In this document: one piece after another, positions 1 through 8,300 of the stretch
Layout of the letters: each line of letters begins with the position of its first letter
How positions within the stretch are numbered: position 1 is the stretch's first letter
Source: Mycolicibacterium sp. CBMA 247
GTDB taxonomy: Bacteria > Actinomycetota > Actinomycetes > Mycobacteriales > Mycobacteriaceae
Reading direction: 5' to 3'
NCBI RefSeq assembly: GCF_009729095.1
Contig: NZ_VTGX01000001.1
Span: 1,736,001 to 1,800,000 of the forward strand
Length of the DNA stretch: 64,000 nt
Notes under the pieces: model-generated
What the model was told of the DNA's origin: nothing
Database searches by the model: none
What the model saw: only the letters and a program-made list of their open reading frames with translations
Program-made: the position numbers and the translations under genes

Positions 1-1
1 T

Positions 2-1639
2 TTGACCGCCAAACCGCGGGACTACTTGGCGGTCGCCACCCCTGGCGCGGGGAAGACGACGTTTGCGCTGCGGATCGCGGCCGAACTGCTCAATGACCGC
101 ACTGTCGACGCCATCACCGTGGTGGTGCCCACCGAGCACCTCAAGATCCAGTGGGCCGAGTCGGCGGCACGTAACGGCATCGCACTGGATCCGAGGTTCA
201 GCAACTCCGACTCCCAGACCTCGGCCGAGTACCACGGCGTCGTCGTCACCTATGCCCAGGTGGCCAGCCACCCCACCCGGCACCGGGTGCGCACCGAGAA
301 CCGCAAGACCCTGGTCATCTTCGACGAGATCCACCACGGCGGTGACGCGAAAAGTTGGGGCGACGCGATGCGCGAGGCCTTTGACGACGCAACACGGCGC
401 CTCTCCCTGACCGGTACCCCGTTCCGCAGCGACGACAGCCCGATCCCGTTCGTCAACTACGAGCCCGACGAGGCCGGGTTCCAGCGCTCGCAGGCCGATC
501 ACGTGTACGGCTATTCCGACGCGCTGGCCGACGGTGTGGTCCGGCCTGTGGTGTTCCTGGCGTACTCCGGCGAGGCACGCTGGCGGGACAGTGCCGGCGA
601 GGAGCACGCGGCGCGCCTCGGCGAGCCGCTGACCGCCGAGCACACCGCGCGGGCCTGGCGCACCGCGCTGAACCCGACCGGCGAGTGGATGCCCGCGGTC
701 ATCGCCGCCGCCGACAAACGGTTGCAGCAGAAGCGTCAGCACGTGCCCGATGCCGGCGGCATGATCATCGCCACCAACCAGACCACCGCCCGGGCCTACG
801 CCGATCTGCTCACCAAGATCACCGGCGAGGTGCCCACCGTGGTGCTCTCCGACGACCCGAGCGCGTCCGACCGGATCAGTCAGTACTCGGCAAGCACCAG
901 CCGCTGGCTGGTCGCGGTCCGCATGGTGTCCGAGGGCGTCGACGTGCCGCGGCTCTCGGTCGGCGTGTACGCCACGAGTGCCTCGACACCGTTGTTCTTC
1001 GCGCAGGCCATCGGCCGGTTCGTGCGGTCACGCCGCGCCGGTGAGACCGCGAGCATCTTCTTACCGTCGGTGCCCAATCTGCTGCTTCTGGCCAGCGAGC
1101 TGGAGGCCCAGCGCAACCATGTGCTGGGCAAGCCGCACCGTGAGTCCGACGGGCTCGATGACGAGGCGCTCGAAGCTGCCGAGAAGCGCAAGGACGAGAA
1201 GGGCGAGCTGGAGAACGGCTTCGAGTCCCTCGGCGCGGACGCCGAGCTGGACCAGGTCATCTTCGACGGCGCCTCGTTCGGCACCGCGACCCCGGCCGGC
1301 AGTGATGAGGAAGCCGACTACCTGGGCATCCCCGGCCTGCTGGATGCCACACAGATGCGAGATCTGTTGCGCCGCAGGCAGGATGAGCAACTCACCAAAC
1401 GCACGGCCGAAGCGGCGGTATCGGGCGGCCCGCCACCGTCGCGCACCACGCACGGCCAGATACGGGAATTGCGTCGTGAACTCAACGCATTGGTGACCAT
1501 CGCGCACCACCGCACCGGCAAGCCGCACGGCTGGATCCACAACGAGCTACGACGCATCTGCGGCGGACCCCCGGTGGCGGCGGCGACCACCGATCACTTG
1601 AAGGCACGCATCGAAGCAGTGCGGGACCTGAAGGCCTGA
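2..1639 (+). CDS. DEAD/DEAH-type superfamily 2 helicase, 5' end outside window
   Basis: Partial SF2 helicase; 545 visible residues. Walker A (ATPGAGKT) is at visible residues 12-19, the Walker B box DEIH at 108-111, motif III-like TGTP at 137-140, EGVDVP at 311-316 and motif VI QAIGRFVR at 335-342, so both RecA-like lobes are present. The reading frame is open to the window edge and the TTG at base 2 directly precedes the Walker A region, so the true start lies upstream. ATP-dependent nucleic-acid unwinding is the family role; the precise substrate is unknown. The C-terminal 150 residues are charged and carry no motif I recognise. Confidence 0.9.
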   Translation: MTAKPRDYLAVATPGAGKTTFALRIAAELLNDRTVDAITVVVPTEHLKIQWAESAARNGIALDPRFSNSDSQTSAEYHGVVVTYAQVASHPTRHRVRTENRKTLVIFDEIHHGGDAKSWGDAMREAFDDATRRLSLTGTPFRSDDSPIPFVNYEPDEAGFQRSQADHVYGYSDALADGVVRPVVFLAYSGEARWRDSAGEEHAARLGEPLTAEHTARAWRTALNPTGEWMPAVIAAADKRLQQKRQHVPDAGGMIIATNQTTARAYADLLTKITGEVPTVVLSDDPSASDRISQYSASTSRWLVAVRMVSEGVDVPRLSVGVYATSASTPLFFAQAIGRFVRSRRAGETASIFLPSVPNLLLLASELEAQRNHVLGKPHRESDGLDDEALEAAEKRKDEKGELENGFESLGADAELDQVIFDGASFGTATPAGSDEEADYLGIPGLLDATQMRDLLRRRQDEQLTKRTAEAAVSGGPPPSRTTHGQIRELRRELNALVTIAHHRTGKPHGWIHNELRRICGGPPVAAATTDHLKARIEAVRDLKA

Positions 1640-1671
1640 AGCGCCCGCCTGGAGGCGTCCGAGACGGCCCT

Positions 1672-1696
1672 GCTGATGTTGGTCACCGGCATCAGC
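1672..1696. terminator. Hairpin between convergent genes, possible bidirectional terminator
   Basis: A dyad with outer arms GCTGATG and CATCAGC, G/T wobble pairs inside and a GGT/ACC core lies in the 68-nt gap between the converging helicase and HAD genes. There is no T-tract, which is common for mycobacterial terminators; function is inferred from position only. Confidence 0.4.
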
Positions 1697-1707
1697 GGCG
1701 AGAACAC

Positions 1708-2523
1708 CTACAACCCGAGCAGCTCAGGAAGATCCGCCACCGAGTCGATGACGTAGTTGGGTTGCATCGCGAATTCGTCTGTGGCCCAACGGTCCAGCGT
1801 GGACTGTCGGAACTTTCCGGTGCGCACCAGAACTCCGGCCATGCCCACGACCTGGGCGGCCAGCACATCGTTGTTGAGGTCGTCGCCGATCATGTACATC
1901 TCCTCGGCGTCGACGCCGAGGCGGTTGGCAGCGGCCAAAAACCCTTCCGGGGCAGGCTTGCCGACGGCCGTGGCCTTGCGGCCCGAGCTCTCCTCCATGC
2001 CGGCCAGGTACATGCCGGTGTCCACCCGCAGTCCATCGGTGGTGGTCCACGCAGTGCTGCGGTGCATGGCCACGACCGGGACGCCCTGGGCCATCCAGTC
2101 GTACACCCAGCTCAGCGTGAGGTGGTTGTACTCCGGCCCGGCGCCGCCGAGCAGCACCACGTCAGGGGTTTCCGGTGCGCGTGGTCCGGTGAAGTCACCG
2201 GAGTAGACGACGTCGACGCCGGGCATGTCCTCACCGATCTGCCCGCTGTTGACCAGGAAACATCGGGCGCCGGGATAGCGGTCGCGGACGTACTCGGCGG
2301 TCAGCGCCGCCGCGGTGATCACCTCGTCGGGTGCGACGTCCATGCCGGCCACGGTCAGCAGTTCGGCGATCTGCGCGCGGGTACGGGTGGTGGTGTTGGT
2401 CAGGTAGGACCGGGCGATCTGATGCTCGGCCAATATCTGCAGCGTGTGTGCCGCGCCGTCGATCGGCTGCCATGAGGTCACCAGCACACCATCGATGTCG
2501 AACAGCACTCCACCGATAGCCAT
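1708..2523 (-). CDS. HAD-superfamily hydrolase, NagD/phosphoglycolate phosphatase-like
   Basis: 271 aa, full length for HAD subclass IIA. The nucleophile motif DxD (D9, D11 in FDIDGV) is at the N-terminus, the Thr motif follows in LTNTTT near residue 42, the conserved Lys sits in GKP at 188-190 and the acidic motif GDDLNND at 213-219. A cap domain lies between about 80 and 180, as in NagD-type phosphatases. Likely a cytosolic sugar- or nucleotide-phosphate phosphatase; the substrate cannot be read from sequence. It converges with the helicase and is separated by only 25 nt from the next minus-strand gene, so it may be read with the PH-domain pair upstream. Confidence 0.88.
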   Translation of the reverse strand: MAIGGVLFDIDGVLVTSWQPIDGAAHTLQILAEHQIARSYLTNTTTRTRAQIAELLTVAGMDVAPDEVITAAALTAEYVRDRYPGARCFLVNSGQIGEDMPGVDVVYSGDFTGPRAPETPDVVLLGGAGPEYNHLTLSWVYDWMAQGVPVVAMHRSTAWTTTDGLRVDTGMYLAGMEESSGRKATAVGKPAPEGFLAAANRLGVDAEEMYMIGDDLNNDVLAAQVVGMAGVLVRTGKFRQSTLDRWATDEFAMQPNYVIDSVADLPELLGL

Positions 2524-2548
2524 GCAGCGACAGTAAACGCTTGCGAAT

Positions 2549-4027
2549 TCAGCGCAAATCGGGGCCTGCCGGGCCGGCTGCCCAACCGTTGTCGGCGACC
2601 CATGGGGAGGCGGCCACCGCCACGGGCCATGCCTGGGCCGCGGGGATGTCGATCACGGCGTAGCGCTTCTCCCCCGCGGCGGTCGCCGCGACCAGGGTGG
2701 CCACACCGGCGCGGCGCTGAAAGAACGTCTGCCGCACCGTCCATCCGATGATCCCGGCGGTATCCAGGTGATCGCGGCGCCGGTCCAGGCTGCCGGCGCG
2801 GGCGACCAGCCAGCCGTCGCGCACCAGATGCCCCAGCGATCGGGCCCGGTCCGCGGCCAACAGGCCGGCACACCCGGCGATCAGCGCCCACAGCACCCAT
2901 GCCCACACCGGCACCCCGACCACCAGCATCGCCGCGCCCACCAGCGCCGGCAGCACCAATGCGCGGGTCCAGCGCCGCCGCACCGCCGCCGGGCCGTGCG
3001 CCACGAGAGCGGCATCCACGGCACCGGGATTGTCGATCAGCTCGGCCAGCACCGTCCTGGCTGTGGCGGCCGGGCAGGGCGGCAGCAGCAGCGAGGCCTC
3101 CCCTTGGCCGCCGACGCCGGTCATCACAGCGTCCAGGCGCGCACCGCCGAAGGCCCGCACCAGCAGCGGCTCACGCAGTGTGCCGCCGCGCATCCGTCGC
3201 ATATCGTAGGTGTGTTCCCGCAGGCGCAACAGGCCGTGTTGCAGGTGCAGGACGTCGGAATCGCGACGCAGCACCAGATTTCCGTACGTCAGCAACGACC
3301 TCAGCACCGAGAGCAGCACCGAGGCCACCAACACCGCCACGATGCCCACCGCCACGCTGAACAGGACACCCAGCCGTTCGGCTGTCGCGACGCCGGACCG
3401 TGCAAGATCCGAATTCCGTAGTGCTGCACCGACTCCGGCTTGGTAGATCGCCCACGCCGCGGCCGCGATCATGGCCAGTCCGGTGAAACTCAGCGGGCTG
3501 TAGCGCAGCCACGACGGCTGCCAGCGGGTCAGCACCCGGCCCGTCGGCGCATCGGCGACCGGAACGGCATCGGCGAGCAGGATCGCACGCAGCCGGGGCA
3601 CCTGCCGCGCTTCGACCGCGTTCAGCGCAAACTCGGTGTCGCCCTTGGCCTTCTGCCCGGTGCTGATCCGCAACACGGTCAGCCCGAGAAGTCGGTGCAG
3701 CAGCCGGGCGTCGGTGGACACCGAACGAATCCGGTTGCGCGGCACCGAAAGGACCTTGCGTTGCAGCAACCCGGTACGCAGCTGCACCTCATCCGGTTCG
3801 ATGCGGTAGCTGGTGGTGAACCAACGCGCCAGGCCGACTCCGACGGTCAGTGCGATCGCCGCGATCGTCCAGCCTGAGTTGCCGGTTGCCGAGCCGAGCA
3901 CCACCGCTCCGACGAGCAGCGGAATCTGTTGCAGTACCTCATGTACGGGGTGCACCAACAGCATGCGCGGGCTCAGCCGCTGCCACTGGGGCTGGATGGC
4001 CGGCTCCGCCGGCGGGCCGTCGGTCAC
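2549..4027 (-). CDS. Membrane protein with bacterial PH (YdbT-like) domains
   Basis: 492 aa from a GTG start that overlaps the stop of the upstream gene by 4 nt (GTGA), so the two are translationally coupled. It shows hydrophobic segments near residues 35-65, 165-185, 215-240 and 355-395, and bPH2-type stretches after them (for example RNRIRSVSTDARLLHR near residue 100). YdbT-type proteins carry several such PH domains, and this gene with its partner forms the usual YdbS-YdbT pair. Function in the family is poorly defined (membrane-associated, possibly stress-linked in other bacteria). Family assignment is good, role unknown. Confidence 0.8.
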   Translation of the reverse strand: MTDGPPAEPAIQPQWQRLSPRMLLVHPVHEVLQQIPLLVGAVVLGSATGNSGWTIAAIALTVGVGLARWFTTSYRIEPDEVQLRTGLLQRKVLSVPRNRIRSVSTDARLLHRLLGLTVLRISTGQKAKGDTEFALNAVEARQVPRLRAILLADAVPVADAPTGRVLTRWQPSWLRYSPLSFTGLAMIAAAAWAIYQAGVGAALRNSDLARSGVATAERLGVLFSVAVGIVAVLVASVLLSVLRSLLTYGNLVLRRDSDVLHLQHGLLRLREHTYDMRRMRGGTLREPLLVRAFGGARLDAVMTGVGGQGEASLLLPPCPAATARTVLAELIDNPGAVDAALVAHGPAAVRRRWTRALVLPALVGAAMLVVGVPVWAWVLWALIAGCAGLLAADRARSLGHLVRDGWLVARAGSLDRRRDHLDTAGIIGWTVRQTFFQRRAGVATLVAATAAGEKRYAVIDIPAAQAWPVAVAASPWVADNGWAAGPAGPDLR

Positions 4028-4536
4028 GTGGCGTCCTGTTCGCCGATCGCCGCGATGTCGGTCAACTGCGCCACCACCCGCTGGGCCACCTCGTCATCCA
4101 GTGCCACGATCCGCACCGCACCGGCCGAGGAGGCCGTCGTCACCGTCACGTTGGCCAGGCCGAACAACCGATCCAGCGGGCCGCGGTAGGTGTCCACGGT
4201 CTGCACCCGGGAGATCGGTGCGATGCGCCGCTCCTGCACCAGCCACCCGGTGCGCGTGTACACCGCGGGTGTCCCGGATCCGACGTTGATGTCCCAGCGG
4301 TGCACGCGGTAGCGCCACATCGGGACCACGACGACGAACAGCACCGCGCCCAACATCGTGACGATGGCGGCCACGCCGTGCAGCCACCACATCCGCCGGT
4401 CGAGCGCAAGCCAGATCAACTGTGCCAGCCCCAGAAACGCCCAGGGGATGGCTGCGCTCAACGCCCAGACGAGTGGCGCCTTGCGGCTGGGCGGATACGC
4501 CGGGTCACCTAGTGTCAGTCCCGGAACACTGTTCAT
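4024..4536 (-). CDS. Membrane protein with PH domain (YdbS-like)
   Basis: 170 aa starting at the ATG at 4536; longer in-frame starts exist up to 4605 but would overlap the promoter region of the divergent SDR gene. Two hydrophobic helices (about residues 20-40 and 48-72) are followed by a single bPH2 domain with the typical ISRVQTVDTYRGPL segment. It is the first gene of a two-gene operon with the larger YdbT-like protein, 4-nt overlap. The 37-nt gap to the divergent SDR start at 4574 must hold both promoters or leaderless starts. Confidence 0.8.
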   Translation of the reverse strand: MNSVPGLTLGDPAYPPSRKAPLVWALSAAIPWAFLGLAQLIWLALDRRMWWLHGVAAIVTMLGAVLFVVVVPMWRYRVHRWDINVGSGTPAVYTRTGWLVQERRIAPISRVQTVDTYRGPLDRLFGLANVTVTTASSAGAVRIVALDDEVAQRVVAQLTDIAAIGEQDAT

Positions 4537-4573
4537 GATCCGAGCATGCCGCACGGTCCGTAGAGTTCGAACC

Positions 4574-5497
4574 ATGAGCGCCAATTCCAAGTGGACCGAG
4601 GCCAACGTCCCCGATCAGTCCGGCCGGATCGCGATCGTCACCGGCTCCAACACCGGTCTGGGCTATGAGGCCGCGCGTGCGCTCGCCGCCAGGGGCGCGC
4701 ACGTCGTCATCGCGGTACGCAACCTGGACAAGGGCCGCGAGGCCGTCGCCCGGATCACCGCTGCCGTGCCGAAGGCAGACCTCAAACTGCAGCAGCTGGA
4801 TGTGGGCTCGCTGGACTCGGTCCGGACCGCAGCCGACGAACTCAAGGCCGCCTATCCGCGCATCGACCTGCTGATCAACAACGCCGGCGTGATGTATCCG
4901 CCCAAGCAGACCACCGTCGACGGCTTCGAGCTGCAGTTCGGCACCAACCACCTCGGCGCATTCGCGCTGACCGGGCTGCTGCTCGATCACCTGCTGCCGG
5001 TCGGCGGGTCGCGCGTGGTCGCGGTCGCCAGCGTCGCGCACAACATCCAGGCGGGCATCCACTTCGACGACCTGCAGTGGGAGCGCAGCTACAACCGGGT
5101 CGCCGCCTACGGGCAGTCCAAGCTGTCGAATCTGCTGTTCACCTACGAACTGCAACGGCGTCTTGCCGCGAAGAACGAGCCGACCATCGCGGTGGCCGCC
5201 CACCCGGGGATCTCGGACACCGAACTCACGCGTCACATCCCCGGTGCCGGGCTGCCGGGCGTCAGCCAAGTCACCGCCCTGGTCACCAACAGCGCGCTGA
5301 AGGGGGCGCTGGCCACCCTGCGCGCGGCGACCGATCCCGAAGTCCGTGGCGGCCAGTACTACGGGCCTGACGGCTTCCGGGAGCTGCGCGGCTACCCGAG
5401 GCTGGTGACATCCAGCAAGCAGTCGCATGACATAGAACTGCAGCGCCGACTCTGGGCCGTGTCGGAGGAACTCACCGGCGTCAGCTTCCCGGTGTGA
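4574..5497 (+). CDS. Short-chain dehydrogenase/reductase (Rv0439c-type)
   Basis: 307 aa classical-to-extended SDR of the retinol-dehydrogenase/protochlorophyllide-like group. The NAD(P) glycine motif TGSNTGLG is at 23-30, NNAG at 102-105, and the catalytic set S153, Y179, K183 is intact. The start ATG at 4574 was preferred over an ORF start at 4358 that would run through the divergent PH gene. It opens the block SDR-moeA-psd-pssA-AAA, which I recall as Rv0439c to Rv0435c in H37Rv. The moeA start lies at or overlapping its stop, so co-transcription is likely. Substrate unknown. Confidence 0.9.
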   Translation: MSANSKWTEANVPDQSGRIAIVTGSNTGLGYEAARALAARGAHVVIAVRNLDKGREAVARITAAVPKADLKLQQLDVGSLDSVRTAADELKAAYPRIDLLINNAGVMYPPKQTTVDGFELQFGTNHLGAFALTGLLLDHLLPVGGSRVVAVASVAHNIQAGIHFDDLQWERSYNRVAAYGQSKLSNLLFTYELQRRLAAKNEPTIAVAAHPGISDTELTRHIPGAGLPGVSQVTALVTNSALKGALATLRAATDPEVRGGQYYGPDGFRELRGYPRLVTSSKQSHDIELQRRLWAVSEELTGVSFPV

Positions 5498-5499
5498 TC

Positions 5500-6687
5500 A
5501 TGCGGACCGTCGAAGAACACCAGAAGGTGGTCGCGGGGCTGATCAAATCCCGTGCCGCACAACAGTTGCCACTGGCAGACACACTCGGGCTGGTGCTCGC
5601 GGAGGATATCGTCGCCCCGCTTTCGCTGCCTGGCTTCGACAACTCCGCGATGGACGGCTACGCCGTTGTCGCCGACGACGTTGCGGGTGCCACCGAGGAC
5701 ACTCCGGTACGGCTGCCGGTCGCCGAGGACATTCCGGCCGGCCGCACCGACCTGCTGACGCTGCAGCCCGGCACCGCTCACCGCATCATGACCGGGGCGC
5801 CGCTCCCGTCGGGAGCCAACGCGGTGGTTCCGGTCGAGGCCACCGACGGCGCGACGGACACCGTGACGATCCGCGCGGCCGCCCGGCAGGGCCAGCACCT
5901 CCGCCGCGCCGGTGAGGACGTCACCGCGGGCACCGCGGTGCTGCGGGCCGGTCAGGTGATCAGCCCGGCGGCGCTGGGCCTGGCCGCGGCGCTGGGTCTG
6001 GCCACGCTGCCGGTGGTGCCGCCACAGCGGGTGCTGGTGATGTCCACCGGCACCGAGCTGGTGGCCCCGGGCACCGAGCTTCAGCCGGGACAGATCTACG
6101 AGTCGAATGCGGTGATGCTCGCGGCGGCGGTCCGCGATGCCGGTGCACAGGCCACCGTCGCCCCGATGTCCGCCGATGACGTCGACGCGTTCCGCTCCGC
6201 GCTGGCCGCGCACGCAGGCGATGCGGACCTGATCATCACCACCGGCGGGGTGAGCGCAGGTGCATACGAGGTGGTCAAGGATTCGCTGTCGGATCAGGTG
6301 GAGTTCGTCAAGGTTGCGATGCAGCCCGGTATGCCGCAGGGAGCTGGCACCGTCAACGGTGTCCCGATCGTCACGCTGCCCGGCAACCCGGTCAGTGCGC
6401 TGGTGTCCTTCGAGGTGTTCGTCCGTTCGCCGCTGCGCGCCGCGATGGGCTACGCCGAACCGGACCGGCCGCGTCGCACCGCGCAGCTGACCGAAGACCT
6501 GACCTCGCCGCGCGGGAAACGGCAGTTCCGGCGGGGTGTGCTCACCGAGGATTCGGTGAGCAGCTACGGTCCCCCGGCCTCCCATCATCTGCGCTGGCTC
6601 GCCTCGGCGAATTGTCTGTTGGAGATCGCCGAGGACGTCACCGAAGTTTCGGCCGGGTCCGCGGTCCCCGTCTGGGACCTGACCTAG
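5500..6687 (+). CDS. moeA: Molybdopterin molybdenumtransferase MoeA
   Basis: 395 aa. MoeA inserts molybdate into adenylylated molybdopterin to finish the Mo cofactor in the cytosol. Family motifs seen: the MDGYA segment near residue 50, [13 protein letters not shown] near 105, TTGGVS near 250, [10 protein letters not shown] near 272 and [13 protein letters not shown] near 296; the protein ends with the small C-terminal domain. ATG at 5500 was chosen; a GTG at 5494 would overlap the SDR stop and adds two residues. By position it matches moeA2 (Rv0438c) of M. tuberculosis. The link to the phospholipid genes downstream is conserved synteny rather than an obvious pathway. Confidence 0.93.
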   Translation: MRTVEEHQKVVAGLIKSRAAQQLPLADTLGLVLAEDIVAPLSLPGFDNSAMDGYAVVADDVAGATEDTPVRLPVAEDIPAGRTDLLTLQPGTAHRIMTGAPLPSGANAVVPVEATDGATDTVTIRAAARQGQHLRRAGEDVTAGTAVLRAGQVISPAALGLAAALGLATLPVVPPQRVLVMSTGTELVAPGTELQPGQIYESNAVMLAAAVRDAGAQATVAPMSADDVDAFRSALAAHAGDADLIITTGGVSAGAYEVVKDSLSDQVEFVKVAMQPGMPQGAGTVNGVPIVTLPGNPVSALVSFEVFVRSPLRAAMGYAEPDRPRRTAQLTEDLTSPRGKRQFRRGVLTEDSVSSYGPPASHHLRWLASANCLLEIAEDVTEVSAGSAVPVWDLT

Positions 6688-6722
6688 CGAATCCGTCGCG
6701 GCCCGCACGTAGAATCCTCCCG

Positions 6723-7421
6723 ATGGCCAGACGCCCCGACCTCCATTCCGGCCCAGAACGCCTCGCGGCGCTGGTCCGATCCAGTGTGCCGCCGATGCAT
6801 TCGGCGGGCCTACCGTTCGTCGGCGCCAGCCTCGCCGTCGCGGCCCTGGGCCGCAAGCACCGCTGGGTACGGCGGGCCGGCCTGCTGGCAGCCGGGGCGA
6901 ACGCGGCTTTCTTCCGCCACCCGCCCCGGGTTCCGCCCACCCGCCCCGGCGTGGTGGTTGCCCCCGCCGATGGGTTGGTGTGCCTGATCGAGGACGCCGT
7001 CCCGCCGGCCGAGTTGGGCTTGCCCGACACCCCGCTGCCCCGGATCAGCATCTTCCTCTCGGTGCTCGACGCGCACGTGCAGCGCGCCCCGATCGGCGGT
7101 GACGTGGTCGCCGTGCAGCACCGCCCTGGTCGCTTCCACTCGGCCGAGCTCGAAGCCGCCAGCGAGCACAACGAACGCAACAGCGTCGTCATCCGCACCC
7201 CCGAGGGCGCCGAGGTGATCGCCGTGCAGATCGCCGGGCTGATCGCCCGGCGCATCGTGTGCAACGCGCACGTCGGCGACAAGCTCGCCATCGGCGAGAC
7301 CTACGGACTGATCCGGTACGGCTCTCGGCTGGACACCTATCTCCCCGCTGGTTCGAAACTGCTAGTCACCCGGGGCCAGCGGACGCTGGCCGGAGAAACC
7401 GTCCTGGCGGAGTTGCCATGA
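6723..7421 (+). CDS. psd: Phosphatidylserine decarboxylase proenzyme
   Basis: 232 aa, the short archaeal/actinobacterial type. It converts phosphatidylserine to phosphatidylethanolamine at the membrane and self-cleaves to make a pyruvoyl group; the cleavage pair Gly-Ser is visible at about residues 200-201 in RYGSRLD. A conserved [13 protein letters not shown] segment lies near 117. The ATG at 6723 was picked over an upstream in-frame ATG at 6612 that lies inside moeA. Its stop overlaps the start of pssA by 4 nt, placing the two consecutive steps of PE synthesis in one operon. Confidence 0.93.
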   Translation: MARRPDLHSGPERLAALVRSSVPPMHSAGLPFVGASLAVAALGRKHRWVRRAGLLAAGANAAFFRHPPRVPPTRPGVVVAPADGLVCLIEDAVPPAELGLPDTPLPRISIFLSVLDAHVQRAPIGGDVVAVQHRPGRFHSAELEAASEHNERNSVVIRTPEGAEVIAVQIAGLIARRIVCNAHVGDKLAIGETYGLIRYGSRLDTYLPAGSKLLVTRGQRTLAGETVLAELP

Positions 7422-8299
7422 TCAAGCCCCGCATGAGACCCCCGTCGTTGATCAAGGGCCGCATGAAACCCCCGTCGTTCACCATTCGGATGCTGCCGAG
7501 CGCCATGACGGTGGCCGCCATCTGCCTGGGCTTGTCGGCGGTCAAGATGGCACTCGATAACCGGCCCACGGAGTCGATGGCGTTTCTGGCGGTCGCGGCG
7601 ATCCTCGACGCGCTGGATGGCCGGGTGGCCCGGATGCTCAACGCCACCTCCAAGATGGGCGAGCAGATCGACTCACTGGCCGATGCGGTGAATTTCGGTG
7701 TGGCACCGGCATTCATCGTGTACGGCACCCTGTTGTCGCATTCGCGGGTCGGGTGGATCGTGGTGCTGCTGTACGCGGTGTGCATCGTGTTGCGGCTGGC
7801 CCGGTTCAACGCGCTGCTCGATGTGGATCAGCCCGCGTACGAGAAGGAGTACTTCGTCGGGATGCCCGCTCCGGCGGGTGCCATCGGCGCGATCGGCCTG
7901 TTGGCGGCCAAGATGCAGTTCGGCGAAGGCTGGTGGACCAGCGAGTGGGCGGTGTCGATCTGGATGATCGGTGTCTCGCTACTGGTGGTCAGCCGGATCC
8001 CGATGCGCAAGATCCACACCTTCTCGGTATCGCCGAACATGGTGGCGCCCTTGCTGGCTCTGGTCGCCATCGGCGTCGCGGCCTCGGTGTTCTACGGCTA
8101 TATCGTCATCATGGTGATCATCGTGGCCTACGTGATCCACATCCCCTTCGCGGTACGCACCAAGAAGTGGGTGGCCAGCCACCCCGAATCCTGGGACGAC
8201 AAGCCGCAACAGCGCCGCGCCGCGCGACGCGCGATTCGCCGGGCACAACCGCACCGGCGGTCGATGGCCCGCCTGGGCCTGCGGAAGCCAGGACGCTGA
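7418..8299 (+). CDS. pssA: CDP-diacylglycerol--serine O-phosphatidyltransferase
   Basis: 293 aa integral membrane enzyme making phosphatidylserine from CDP-diacylglycerol and serine. The CDP-alcohol phosphotransferase signature (DG, AR, then G and two D residues at fixed spacing) is complete around residues 67-90, starting DGRVAR. About six to eight hydrophobic helices follow. ATG at 7418 overlaps the psd stop. The N-terminus is odd: residues 2-11 are repeated as 12-21 by a 30-bp tandem duplication, so Met6 and Met16 are possible alternative starts. The C-terminus is basic ([12 protein letters not shown]). Confidence 0.93.
   Translation: MIKPRMRPPSLIKGRMKPPSFTIRMLPSAMTVAAICLGLSAVKMALDNRPTESMAFLAVAAILDALDGRVARMLNATSKMGEQIDSLADAVNFGVAPAFIVYGTLLSHSRVGWIVVLLYAVCIVLRLARFNALLDVDQPAYEKEYFVGMPAPAGAIGAIGLLAAKMQFGEGWWTSEWAVSIWMIGVSLLVVSRIPMRKIHTFSVSPNMVAPLLALVAIGVAASVFYGYIVIMVIIVAYVIHIPFAVRTKKWVASHPESWDDKPQQRRAARRAIRRAQPHRRSMARLGLRKPGR
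7421..7480 (+). repeat. In-frame 30-bp tandem duplication in pssA N-terminus
   Basis: Two adjacent 30-nt units (7421-7450 and 7451-7480) encode [10 protein letters not shown] and [10 protein letters not shown]; the DNA units differ at 4 positions (26/30 identical). The basic, proline-containing decapeptide is duplicated just before the first membrane helix. Confidence 0.85.
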
Positions 8300-8300
8300 C

